From: an uncultured Bacteroidales bacterium
GTDB lineage: Bacteria > Bacteroidota > Bacteroidia > Bacteroidales > UBA932
DNA: 64,000 nt
NCBI GenBank assembly: GCA_946415475.1
Contig: CAMKSQ010000006.1
Coordinates: 1 to 64,000 of the forward strand
Direction of reading: 5' to 3'
In this document: one piece after another, positions 49,705 to 57,771 of the stretch
Numbering within the stretch: the stretch's first letter is position 1
Layout of the letters: each line of letters opens with the position of its first letter
Notes under the pieces: model-generated
Database searches by the model: none
Seen by the model: only the letters and a program-made list of their open reading frames with translations
Told to the model about the DNA's origin: nothing
Program-made: the position numbers and the translations under genes

Positions 49705-51372
49705 TTAATTCATCTTCTTTCCGCCAAAATACACCTGGCTGGGGCTGTTGAAGCTAAAACCTTCGGGCGCCGCCGTGAGAAGGTCTTGGTCGAACACCAG
49801 GAAATCGGCATCCTTGCCCACTTCGATGGAGCCTTTTTTCGCCTCGATACCCAGCTGTCTGGCACCGTTGATGGTATAGCCCAGCATCATTTCTTCGATG
49901 TTCATCCGCTCGCTCTCGGGAGGGAAAGCCGCTATGGTTCTGTTGGTCTCATCGAATCGCGTCTTCTCGTTGATCCAGCGCGTCATGCCGATTTCCATGG
50001 CAAGATAGGGGCTCCAGTTCTTGAAGTCGCCGTAGAAGACCTCGTCGCTGGACCAGGTCACCAGTGCGCCGGTGTTCCACATGGTCTTGCAGCGGAACAT
50101 GGAATGGGCACGTTGCTCGCCGATAAAAGTGGGCCAGTACGCAATCGGATTGCCGCCCACGTTGCCGCCGTGCCACCAGGGGGTGAAATTGGCCGTTACG
50201 CCCAGCTTGGCAAAACGATCCAGGTCCGCATCATCCTGAACCCACAGATGGGCGCAGGTGACTTTCACGCGGTACTTGTCTCCCAACGCCTTTCTGGCCA
50301 TCTCCACACCGTCCAGCACCACGCGGGACGAGGCCTCGCCCACGGTGTGTACGTGCAGGTCCAGCCCGGCTTCATTGAGTTCTTTCAGGATCCCGGCGAC
50401 CTGCCCGGCATTGAATGCGGTGGCTCCCGTCACACCGGTGTCCACATAGGGCGTCACCATGGCCGCGGTCTCAATCTTCAGGGTGCCGTCCATGAAGATC
50501 TTCAGCGTGTGTACCTTCATGTGCTCCGTGTTGAACTCCTCCCGAAAGCGCTTCACGCCCTCCAGGGCCTCTTTCATTTTCCGGGGCTGGGTAAGCACGT
50601 AGCACCCGTCCACATAGACCGGCAGCTTCCCCTGCCTGTCCAGCTCGCGCAGAAATGCGTAGCAGCGCTCATTGACATCGTTGTGCTCGGGGAAACCGGC
50701 ATCGAAGACAGCGTTTACGCCATACTTGACAGAGCTGTCGAGCCAGCGCAGGATGGCCGTGCCGATCTGCTCGTCCGTAAGGTCTTTCACGCTGTCGAAG
50801 AGCATGGGCCAGCTGGCAGTCTCGTACGAGTTTCCTGTCAGGTGCCCATCCTTGCGCACAAAATAGGCCAGTCCCGGCACGGGATCCGGCGTTTCATCGC
50901 TAATGCCATGTGCCGCCAGGATCTTGGAGTTGACCCAGTTGCTGTGTACTTCTCCCTCCAGAACCAGCATCTCCGCGTCCGGGCATATCGCATCAAGCTC
51001 TTCCTTCGAGAGATCTTCCCCGTTCAGGCAGGTCCGTTCCATCATGAAACGGTAACGCTTCAGACCCGGATTTTTCTGAATATAATCCGCCATGAAGTCC
51101 AAGCTTTCCTTTTTGGTGGAACACATGACAGGCACGCCCAGATCGGTGTATTCAAATCCAACGCCGGTGGTTATGTGGACATGGCTGTCGATGATGCCGG
51201 GCATGATGAACTTGCCGCCCAGGTCCGTCACCTCGCCTTCGTAGGCCTGCAGGCCGGCTTCGTCGCCCACATAGATGAATTTGCCGTCCTTGACGGCCAA
51301 GGCCGTGGCAAGGGGACGCTTGCTGTCCGACGTGAAGATTTTGGCGTTTTTGATAATTTTGTCTGCTTTCAT
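49705..51372 (-). CDS. YtcJ-like amidohydrolase, copy B
   Basis: 555 residues. Same family as copy C: MKADKIIKNAKIFT opening, HxH in DSHVHIT (His64, His66), HTVGEASSR, TCAHLWVQ and WSSDEVF. N-terminal 60 residues are nearly the same as in copy C, more so than the rest, so these two probably arose by duplication in place. It stands between a broken DUF3089 frame and esterase C. Confidence 0.88.
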   Translation of the reverse strand: MKADKIIKNAKIFTSDSKRPLATALAVKDGKFIYVGDEAGLQAYEGEVTDLGGKFIMPGIIDSHVHITTGVGFEYTDLGVPVMCSTKKESLDFMADYIQKNPGLKRYRFMMERTCLNGEDLSKEELDAICPDAEMLVLEGEVHSNWVNSKILAAHGISDETPDPVPGLAYFVRKDGHLTGNSYETASWPMLFDSVKDLTDEQIGTAILRWLDSSVKYGVNAVFDAGFPEHNDVNERCYAFLRELDRQGKLPVYVDGCYVLTQPRKMKEALEGVKRFREEFNTEHMKVHTLKIFMDGTLKIETAAMVTPYVDTGVTGATAFNAGQVAGILKELNEAGLDLHVHTVGEASSRVVLDGVEMARKALGDKYRVKVTCAHLWVQDDADLDRFAKLGVTANFTPWWHGGNVGGNPIAYWPTFIGEQRAHSMFRCKTMWNTGALVTWSSDEVFYGDFKNWSPYLAMEIGMTRWINEKTRFDETNRTIAAFPPESERMNIEEMMLGYTINGARQLGIEAKKGSIEVGKDADFLVFDQDLLTAAPEGFSFNSPSQVYFGGKKMN

Positions 51373-51383
51373 GGTGGTGCGCT

Positions 51384-51476
51384 TTATTTGTTATTTGTGT
51401 CCACGTCCTTGGCGGCCTCAGGCAACTTTTACCAACTGGCCTTCTTGGAATAGTCGACGGGTATAATCTTACTCAT
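51384..51476 (-). pseudogene. Broken DUF3089 start (N-terminal remnant)
   Basis: The frame reads MSKIIPVDYSKKASW, then a TAA, then KLPEAAKDVDT before a second stop. It lines up with the start of DUF3089 copy C (MNKIIPLDYSQKANWCKLPQVTKEVDT), with TAA in place of the cysteine codon. Nothing of the body remains. It keeps the promoter of a former gene, which now drives amidohydrolase B. Confidence 0.85.
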
Positions 51477-51497
51477 AATGACTGAACAGGCATTTTA

Positions 51498-51530
51498 CAA
51501 ATATAGAAAAATAACAGTGAATATGCAAAA
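51498..51530 (-). promoter_or_regulatory. Promoter upstream of the DUF3089 remnant and amidohydrolase B
   Basis: Minus strand TTGC, 19 bases, TATATTTG (51498-51505). The TTTTGC of the -33 element is also the T run of the preceding terminator. Confidence 0.7.
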
Positions 51531-51555
51531 CCGCCAACCTGGAACGGGTTGGCGG
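51527..51555 (-). terminator. Terminator after DUF3089 copy B
   Basis: CCGCCAACC pairs with GGTTGGCGG, followed on the minus strand by TTTT. Confidence 0.85.
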
Positions 51556-51573
51556 CAAACAAATGGAGCAAGC

Positions 51574-52575
51574 CTATTTGCGACTCAAATACGCAGCGAC
51601 ACGCGTGGCGACGTTGGCCTTGATGTTGTTGTAGAAAAGGCCGTAGTCCTCGTTGTGGAAGCTGGCGGCGCCAAAAATGTCCGTGTAGGGGTTGAAGATG
51701 CATTCTGCATTGGACACCACCACACCGCGACTGACGTTCACCTGTGCATCGGCGTTAATGTCGTACCTGAACTCCTGTTCCAGGGTTTCCAGGCTCAAGA
51801 TGTATGAGCCCAGGTTCAGGCTTGCGGGCGCGTAAGTGTCGTCCAGTTTCCAGTTCAACGGGTTGATGCTGATGGCGCCGGGCATCCACACCATGTTCTT
51901 GGCGTTGGCGTTCCCGGGGCCCTCGGTGTTCCAGCTCACGATAACGCCTGTGTCACTCTCCCCCGTTGCAAACTTCAGGTGCGGATAGTTCTTCAGGTCG
52001 TCCTTGGTAACGGCAAAACCAATCACATACGCCGCAATCATGCGCTTGTAATAATCCGGGTGCTCCTTGAAGTACTTCATCAGGCAGAGCTTGGTCATGG
52101 CCGAGCCCTGGCTGTGACCGCCAATCATGAACGGACGACCGCCATTGTAGTTCTTGAAGTAGTAGTCCAGCGCCGCGCTGATGTCCGTATAGGGCGTTCC
52201 GGTAAGTGCCGTGAGCATGTCGCCGGTCTTTCTCCAGCAATCTTCCTCATATTTCAGGCTCGCCTGACGATAATAGGGAACAAACACATTGGCGACGTCC
52301 GCATAAGCACTGGCATGTGCCTCGCACTCATTTGCTATGCCCGCCACCATCTCTTTATTGTCGATGGGGGCAAAATTCGGTGCACCGGCCTCCGAACCGT
52401 CATAATTGGTAGCCGGGATATAGAACATGTCCACATCCTTGGTGACAGCGGGAATCTTGCACCAGTTGGTCTTCACGGAATAGTCCGTCGCTTTCTCCCC
52501 ATTGGCGTCCTTGTTACAGGCCGCCAGGACCAGAGCCATAACGCCCGTCAGGGTCCAAACAAAAATTTTCTTCAT
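51574..52575 (-). CDS. DUF3089 alpha/beta hydrolase, copy B, lipoprotein
   Basis: 333 residues from the ATG at 52575. Unlike copies A and C it has a signal with lipobox LAAC (Cys20), so this member works in the envelope. The hydrolase core is conserved: NVFVPYYRQAS, GGHSQGSAMT nucleophile elbow, FATGESDTGVIVSWNTEGP and INPLNWKLDDTYAPASLNLG. It has its own promoter and terminator. Together with the cytoplasmic copies it suggests the same type of bond is attacked on both sides of the inner membrane. Confidence 0.87.
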   Translation of the reverse strand: MKKIFVWTLTGVMALVLAACNKDANGEKATDYSVKTNWCKIPAVTKDVDMFYIPATNYDGSEAGAPNFAPIDNKEMVAGIANECEAHASAYADVANVFVPYYRQASLKYEEDCWRKTGDMLTALTGTPYTDISAALDYYFKNYNGGRPFMIGGHSQGSAMTKLCLMKYFKEHPDYYKRMIAAYVIGFAVTKDDLKNYPHLKFATGESDTGVIVSWNTEGPGNANAKNMVWMPGAISINPLNWKLDDTYAPASLNLGSYILSLETLEQEFRYDINADAQVNVSRGVVVSNAECIFNPYTDIFGAASFHNEDYGLFYNNIKANVATRVAAYLSRK

Positions 52576-52622
52576 CGTGTATGTATTAAAGTTTATCTTA
52601 TGCTGAGAATCCGTTGGCCGTA

Positions 52623-52630
52623 CAAAAGTA
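52623..52630 (-). promoter_or_regulatory. -7 box for DUF3089 copy B
   Basis: TACTTTTG on the minus strand, with a TTG 20 bases upstream, 48 bases from the ATG. Confidence 0.55.
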
Positions 52631-52702
52631 GCCACACCTCCCATAAAGCACAAGAAACCAAAGCCCCTGACAGGCAAGTTTTGACAATTCTGAAACTATT
52701 TT

Positions 52703-53791
52703 CTACGATTCTGAAAGCCGCATCCACGCCGTAGGGGTGGTTCCCACGCTCTGCTTGAAAGCCGCACTGAAGGTGCTATAGCTCCGGAAGCCGCTTTGGT
52801 AGGCCAGTTCCTGGGCCGTTTTGGGCTGTTGTGAAGCGATGGACGCATGATAGAGCTTGATGAAGTGCTGAATGCGCAGGCCGTTGATGTAGGCATTGTA
52901 TGTAGTGCCCTGCAGGGCAAAATGCTTGCTCAGGTAGGCCCGGTTCGTACCTATCTGACTGGCAAGTTTGGAAACGGAAATATCGTACTGCAAATACAAC
53001 TGCGGTTCCTCGCAATATCGCTTCAGCAGCGCTCCTATATTGCTCACGCGGGATTGTGACAGGCTGTTGACGGGGGCGTCTGCCTGCAGCGACACGGGGG
53101 TGCTCAGGTCACTTAACGTCTCTACCCGCCAGACGAGATAAATAATAAGCACGACGCAAACCAACTGCATGGCATACTGGAAAGCCGGTCCCTTGCCGGA
53201 GAACGCATAGACGCCAAAAAACAGCATCATGATGAAGAGCACCACGAAACTCTGCCACACCTCCTTGTGCTCCAGGTCGGAAAAGTTGTCACGCAGCCAT
53301 CGGCCATATTGCCGTAATGCATGTATCATGTAAATGATCAAGCCGATACTTACCAGCACAAAACAAACATAGCCGACGGGCAGAACGGCATAACTGCGGG
53401 TGACAATACACCAGGCCCCTGCCAAAACGACGGGCAGCAGCACCACAATGACCGGCCACAGCGGACGCCTGCGGTCTTGCAGCATGACGAGCATGACCAT
53501 GATGGCCAGGGGAAACACACTCATGGTGTCCAGCAATCCGCCTATAAGGTCGGCCAATAAAACGGCGTCGCTTGACGTAAGGAAGAACAAGGGCATATAC
53601 CACACGTGGTTCAGTGCGAGGGCGGCAAAGAACGCCGCAGACCAGCGACGCAGGCGGGCCGGCGGCGTAACATCGGGAGCGATGGCGTTGGCCTTACGGA
53701 ACAGCAGGTAACAACAGGCCATGACAGCCATGGTCATCACCGCCGCATACAGCATGATATAGAGCGTATTCTCCCTGATTTGGTCGTACAT
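52703..53791 (-). CDS. Membrane-anchored AraC-family regulator
   Basis: 362 residues. About six or seven membrane helices fill residues 8-225; the AraC DNA-binding domain (about 255-362) has both helix-turn-helices, VSKLASQIGTNRAYLSKHF and AQELAYQSGFRSYSTFSAAFK. There is no separate ligand domain, so the membrane part is probably the sensor. It lies in the middle of the hydrolase cluster, just upstream of DUF3089 copy B, and is the only regulator there; control of the cluster is inferred from position. Confidence 0.88.
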   Translation of the reverse strand: MYDQIRENTLYIMLYAAVMTMAVMACCYLLFRKANAIAPDVTPPARLRRWSAAFFAALALNHVWYMPLFFLTSSDAVLLADLIGGLLDTMSVFPLAIMVMLVMLQDRRRPLWPVIVVLLPVVLAGAWCIVTRSYAVLPVGYVCFVLVSIGLIIYMIHALRQYGRWLRDNFSDLEHKEVWQSFVVLFIMMLFFGVYAFSGKGPAFQYAMQLVCVVLIIYLVWRVETLSDLSTPVSLQADAPVNSLSQSRVSNIGALLKRYCEEPQLYLQYDISVSKLASQIGTNRAYLSKHFALQGTTYNAYINGLRIQHFIKLYHASIASQQPKTAQELAYQSGFRSYSTFSAAFKQSVGTTPTAWMRLSES

Positions 53792-53821
53792 GATTGATAA
53801 GCCCGTACTATCCTGTTTTCT

Positions 53822-53902
53822 TCAAAGGTGGCATTTTTTGTCTTTCACCAGGCCGAAGCGGCAGTCTTCGTTCCCCTCAATCTCGGCCACGCAGAATCCC
53901 AT
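53822..53902 (-). CDS. Possible 26-residue ORF between the repeat lipoprotein and AraC genes
   Basis: MGFCVAEIEGNEDCRFGL then VKDKKCHL and stop. The composition looks protein-like with three cysteines, and it may be the C-terminus of a lost gene. It lies in an otherwise gene-free 135-base gap. No family known. Confidence 0.25.
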   Translation of the reverse strand: MGFCVAEIEGNEDCRFGLVKDKKCHL

Positions 53903-53926
53903 AAGGGCTCCCTGTTCAATTTGTTT

Positions 53927-55120
53927 TCACGGTTGGTACACAAACGGGCTTTCGATGACGGGGCCCTCTTTTCCGCCGATGGTGACTTTGCCGATGCGTT
54001 TATAATCGGTTCCGCCGCCGATGCAGTGTGTATCTTCTCCCATGGAAGTCTTTTCGGCCGTTACCTTCGTCACTCCGTCCGTGATGGTGATATCACCGAC
54101 GCTTGACTGCTCGCTGGTTCCAATCCCGGCAGCGTCAGAACCGCCTTTGGTATATACCGTACCGCCGCTTATCAGGATGTTTCCGCACACGGCGTTGTCA
54201 TTGCCGGAGCCGATGCCGGCGGCGAACGTATTGCCGTCACCGGCGGCCGCCGCCGTAACCGTGCCGCCGCTGATGGTAATGTTTCCGCAGACGGAAGGGT
54301 CAAAGCTTGTTTCAAGTTCTTTGTCGCAGCCGGCGCCGCTGCCAATACAGGCGGCATTTGTCCCTCCGTGGGCCGTGACCGTACCTCCGCTGATGGTAAT
54401 GTTGCCGCATATTGACTCGTAGGATGAGCCGATGCCGGCAGACAAATCCCCGGCTTCGGCCACCACGTTCCCTCCGCTGATGGTGATATCCCCGCATCGG
54501 GAACGCTTGCGCCCGGTGCCGATACCTGCGGCAGAGTCACTGTTGTAAGGCACCGCCGTAACAAAGCCGCCGCTGATGGTGATGCTGCCGCACTCCGACA
54601 GGCCGCCAGCGCCGATTGCGGCGCTGTTCATACCGGAGACAGCACGGATGGTACCCTCCAGGATTTCAATATTGCCACAGTTTATTTGCTCATAATTCGC
54701 ACCGCCTATTCCGGCCCCCCGTCCGCTACTGCCTGCTTCCAGTTTGCCGTTCCCTTTAATGCGGAGCGTCTTGCCTTCGGGCACAAAGATGCCGGGATAA
54801 TTCTCATGGAAGCCCCTGACAATATTGGATGCCACCAATACGATGGTTGCGTCCCCTGTCGCCGTAATGCCGGCCCACTTGTAAGCCTCGTTGTTTTCTC
54901 CGTAAATCACTGCGTTTTTCAGCGTGACAACGGCCCCGTCGGCTATGGTAATTTTATAGTTGCCTCCGAGGATTCCCGAAAGCGTTTCGCCGTCTTTTGC
55001 CTCATAATCGGCCGTAAGTTTGGCAAGGTCCACCACCTTGACGGCGCTTTCCTTGTTGCAAGACAGCGCCGGAAGCATGGCGAAAACGATGGCGGCAAAA
55101 GGATAAAGTAACTTTTTCAT
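53927..55120 (-). CDS. Lipoprotein with repeated CGxITISGGxVTA units
   Basis: 397 residues from the ATG at 55120, with a lipobox ending at Cys21. From about residue 125 the chain is made of some seven repeats of about 30-35 residues, each of the form CGNITISGGTVTA followed by AAGIGSG; these should stack as a right-handed beta-helix. Regular cysteines could give a ladder. Known relatives are carbohydrate-binding or adhesin-like surface proteins, so an envelope-bound binding function is likely. The frame upstream, MKAQTIILGNVIF, resembles an amidohydrolase start. Confidence 0.7.
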   Translation of the reverse strand: MKKLLYPFAAIVFAMLPALSCNKESAVKVVDLAKLTADYEAKDGETLSGILGGNYKITIADGAVVTLKNAVIYGENNEAYKWAGITATGDATIVLVASNIVRGFHENYPGIFVPEGKTLRIKGNGKLEAGSSGRGAGIGGANYEQINCGNIEILEGTIRAVSGMNSAAIGAGGLSECGSITISGGFVTAVPYNSDSAAGIGTGRKRSRCGDITISGGNVVAEAGDLSAGIGSSYESICGNITISGGTVTAHGGTNAACIGSGAGCDKELETSFDPSVCGNITISGGTVTAAAAGDGNTFAAGIGSGNDNAVCGNILISGGTVYTKGGSDAAGIGTSEQSSVGDITITDGVTKVTAEKTSMGEDTHCIGGGTDYKRIGKVTIGGKEGPVIESPFVYQP

Positions 55121-55161
55121 AAAGATGACATTCCCAAGAATAATGGTCTGAGCTTTCATAC

Positions 55162-55815
55162 TTATTTTTTTAATGTTCCTTTTACGTCTTTTTCAATCTC
55201 GGAATACAGGTTGTCTATTTCTGACTGGGTATAATCGGACTCGTCAAAAGTCTTGGAAAAAGTCACTTTGACGCTCGCAAGCTGTCCGGCCGCCCTGCGG
55301 TCCCGCCGGAGGTCGTGCCCGGTAAGGAGGATATAGTCACAGATGGTGTCCCCCATGAACCAGAACAGAACGAAGAACAACTCACGCGAAATCTCGTCCA
55401 GCCCTTCCGAGAGCCACAGCAAAAAGGCGGCTGCCACCAGGCCCACGGACATGATGACAAAACGCTTGGTATGCCGGCTCTCCTCCTTTTCCACCAGGCC
55501 CAGCTTGTAGGCATAATACTCGCTGATGAGGTTCTTGACAATCATTCTCTCCTCGTCCGTCAGACAGTCCTCGATAATGTTCACCACGATGGGGCACTCG
55601 GGAGGAACCACCGACGCTCCCAGTTCAAGGAAGTCGGCAAAGTCCTGATTCAGCGTCTCGTAGCGCCGGACGCTGAAGGGGTGGACAATATCGTAAAAGG
55701 AAGAAATCTTGCACGGGAAGGTGACAATGCCGTTATCGATGAAATCCCGGTGCAGCAGATAATCCATCCGTCCCTTTCGGGACTCGAACAAGTCGCCAAT
55801 TCTTTTTTTCATCAT
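55162..55815 (-). CDS. Hypothetical protein with two membrane helices
   Basis: 217 residues. A soluble N-terminal part (1-110, acidic, including CPIVVNIIEDCLTDEERMIV) is followed by two membrane helices (about 118-136 and 143-163) and a charged C-terminal tail (SEIDNLYSEIEKDVKGTLKK). No family recognised. It lies between the leukocidin-like lipoprotein gene (46 bases) and the repeat lipoprotein gene (41 bases), so the three probably form one transcript. Confidence 0.6.
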   Translation of the reverse strand: MMKKRIGDLFESRKGRMDYLLHRDFIDNGIVTFPCKISSFYDIVHPFSVRRYETLNQDFADFLELGASVVPPECPIVVNIIEDCLTDEERMIVKNLISEYYAYKLGLVEKEESRHTKRFVIMSVGLVAAAFLLWLSEGLDEISRELFFVLFWFMGDTICDYILLTGHDLRRDRRAAGQLASVKVTFSKTFDESDYTQSEIDNLYSEIEKDVKGTLKK

Positions 55816-55861
55816 TGTTCAGCGAAGATGATTCCTTTGTCTTTAAAACGTATTTCCATGA

Positions 55862-57718
55862 TTAGCTTTTTAGTTCGTCTGCATCAAGGGTAGATATGGA
55901 CACGGTGGCCGATTTTTCATCGGCACCCTGATGCACCCTGATGTCCTTATAGACAAAAGATCCATATTTCTGCCGCGTGGTGCCGTCAATGAGATCGAAA
56001 TGAATAGAGTAGGTGCCTACCGGAAGGGAAAACTTGACCACCTGGTCCTTACTGAAGGATTCGGTAGATACATCCGCCTGCTTGCCATTGCTGTCGTACA
56101 CCGTAACGTGTGCCATCTCGTAGGTGGAGGCATTTTTCAGGGCAATGACCCCCCAGGGAACACGGTTGGGGGCATCCAGGAACCAACTGAACGAGGGCAC
56201 GTCAATACTAAAGGTTTTTTTGTTGGAATCGTATTCTAATGCGCAACGCCAGTGATGCCAGGCAGCGTAGGAGATATCTATCTTGGTCTTGAGCATGTAT
56301 GTCTGGGTGTCATAGTCTTTGGCGGAACCCACATGCCAGGCCCAGTTGGTATTGGCATAGAAATCGCTGCGGACTGTTTTGGGGAAGTTCGCGTCCATTT
56401 TGTCCTTATTGTCCCAGTAGTCCGTCATCTTCACGTTCTTGGTAGTATAATAATTGTAATGGACAGCGGAAGGCGAAGAAGAGTCCACCGTGAATTCAAT
56501 GGTACTGAGTTCATAATTGGTAGAACTGCTCCAGCCGCCGCCAATGGTGAGGCTGGGCATGAGTGACCACTGGCCGGTATCCCCCATAAAACCGCCGCCG
56601 CCGCTTATCGTGCCGCCGACATTGAAGCTTTTCCCTTCGGAATACTGCCTGGACTGGTTCTTGTTTTCGGGGATGGGGCGCTCGAAATAATCTATGTCAC
56701 GGATGGCAGAACCGTCAGTGTTGACCAAACTGGTAACCACATCCATTCCGTTGAACCAATAGCCATACAAACGGTTCGCGGACCAGCCATGTTTATGTTC
56801 TGCAGGATGCCACATTTCTTTGTTATGCGGGGTGATGCGGGAGACGACAATATAGTAATCGCCGGCAGCATTATTGCCATTGGAACTTTGCTTAAAGATG
56901 GGGTAAACACGGATGTCCACATCTATGGAACCGGTTCCCGCAAGCATATCAGGGGGAAAGATGATACCTTTGTCAATCTGTTTATTCAGACCGAAATTAA
57001 AGGAGTTGGGGCAGCGCTGGCCCAGCTGCTCCAGGTTGCCTTTCATGTTGGTCACAAAATCCGCCTTGGTCTGTGCCTGCTCGGCAACAGCGCCCTCCAA
57101 CCATTCGACAAAAGCGGCGAGACAGCTCTCATAGTAGGTTAGGACATATGTCTCGAGTTCTGTTTCTTCTACTTCCCCCAACGCCTTGTTGGCCTCCATC
57201 ATAGCATCCCATTCGGCCTGACTCCAGGTGGACTCAAACTCCTCCGGATCAGAGTCTTCGCCTGCCGCCCACAGGGTATAGGTAAATCCCTGAGCATAGC
57301 CATTGTAACAGTGAAGCAGCGGATAATATTCGTCACTCTCTATGGAAGCGTAGTTCAGGTCCACGCCCATCTGCGCAAAATCTTCGTCCATGCCCTCATA
57401 GTGCGGGAACACGATGAAAGCATCATTGGCAATGGCTTTCAGGAGGGACGGCGATTTTGCCTTAATCTCCGATTCGCCCACAAACACAACCTGGGCGCGG
57501 GCCATGTCAGTAGAGAGCGGGAAGAGTTCCTTGATGGCTTCCTGCATTTCGCTCTCATAGGAAAGGATATCACCCACATAGACGGAACCGCGGAAATAAT
57601 GCCACCAGAACTCCTGGGAGCTGTCTTGAGCCGGCGTCTCCGGATTGAGCGTCTTGTCACAGGCGGTCATCAGCACCATAGCGGCAATGACCGAGAGAAA
57701 GGAAAATACTCTTTTCAT
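55862..57718 (-). CDS. Large lipoprotein resembling leukocidin/cytolysin pore formers
   Basis: 618 residues from the ATG at 57718, with lipobox LMTAC (Cys20). Residues about 30-270 are unassigned. From about 350 the sequence SFNVGGTISGGGG (glycine-rich stem-like stretch), then alternating strands and a Trp-rich WHHWRCALEYDSNKK segment recall the beta-barrel and rim of leukocidin-type toxins. A C-terminal beta domain (about 540-618, PVGTYSIHFDLIDG) follows. This likeness is pattern-based and tentative. An in-frame 11-codon extension upstream (MKADKIIKYAK) copies an amidohydrolase start. Confidence 0.5.
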   Translation of the reverse strand: MKRVFSFLSVIAAMVLMTACDKTLNPETPAQDSSQEFWWHYFRGSVYVGDILSYESEMQEAIKELFPLSTDMARAQVVFVGESEIKAKSPSLLKAIANDAFIVFPHYEGMDEDFAQMGVDLNYASIESDEYYPLLHCYNGYAQGFTYTLWAAGEDSDPEEFESTWSQAEWDAMMEANKALGEVEETELETYVLTYYESCLAAFVEWLEGAVAEQAQTKADFVTNMKGNLEQLGQRCPNSFNFGLNKQIDKGIIFPPDMLAGTGSIDVDIRVYPIFKQSSNGNNAAGDYYIVVSRITPHNKEMWHPAEHKHGWSANRLYGYWFNGMDVVTSLVNTDGSAIRDIDYFERPIPENKNQSRQYSEGKSFNVGGTISGGGGFMGDTGQWSLMPSLTIGGGWSSSTNYELSTIEFTVDSSSPSAVHYNYYTTKNVKMTDYWDNKDKMDANFPKTVRSDFYANTNWAWHVGSAKDYDTQTYMLKTKIDISYAAWHHWRCALEYDSNKKTFSIDVPSFSWFLDAPNRVPWGVIALKNASTYEMAHVTVYDSNGKQADVSTESFSKDQVVKFSLPVGTYSIHFDLIDGTTRQKYGSFVYKDIRVHQGADEKSATVSISTLDADELKS

Positions 57719-57760
57719 TTTTGCGTATTTTATGATTTTGTCTGCTTTCATGGTTATGCT
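57719..57760 (-). pseudogene. Copied amidohydrolase start region
   Basis: AAGCATAAC then ATG and eleven codons (MKADKIIKYAK) match the start region of amidohydrolase C (47862) at about 40 of 45 bases, including the untranslated part. It runs in frame into the lipoprotein gene. It may serve as that gene's leader or be a leftover from gene replacement. Confidence 0.75.
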
Positions 57761-57771
57761 TGTCGTTAAAT

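Noticed and set aside
49786..51453. 555-residue frame antisense to amidohydrolase B
   Set aside because: It mirrors the codon phase of the real gene and has no domain. The similar long antisense frames at 46834, 48640, 58944, 60464 and 62002 are rejected on the same grounds.
57719..57751. Start of the leukocidin-like lipoprotein at 57751
   Set aside because: The extra residues MKADKIIKYAK would precede the signal sequence and are a copy of an amidohydrolase start; the ATG at 57718 gives a normal lipoprotein signal. Use of the upstream ATG is not excluded.
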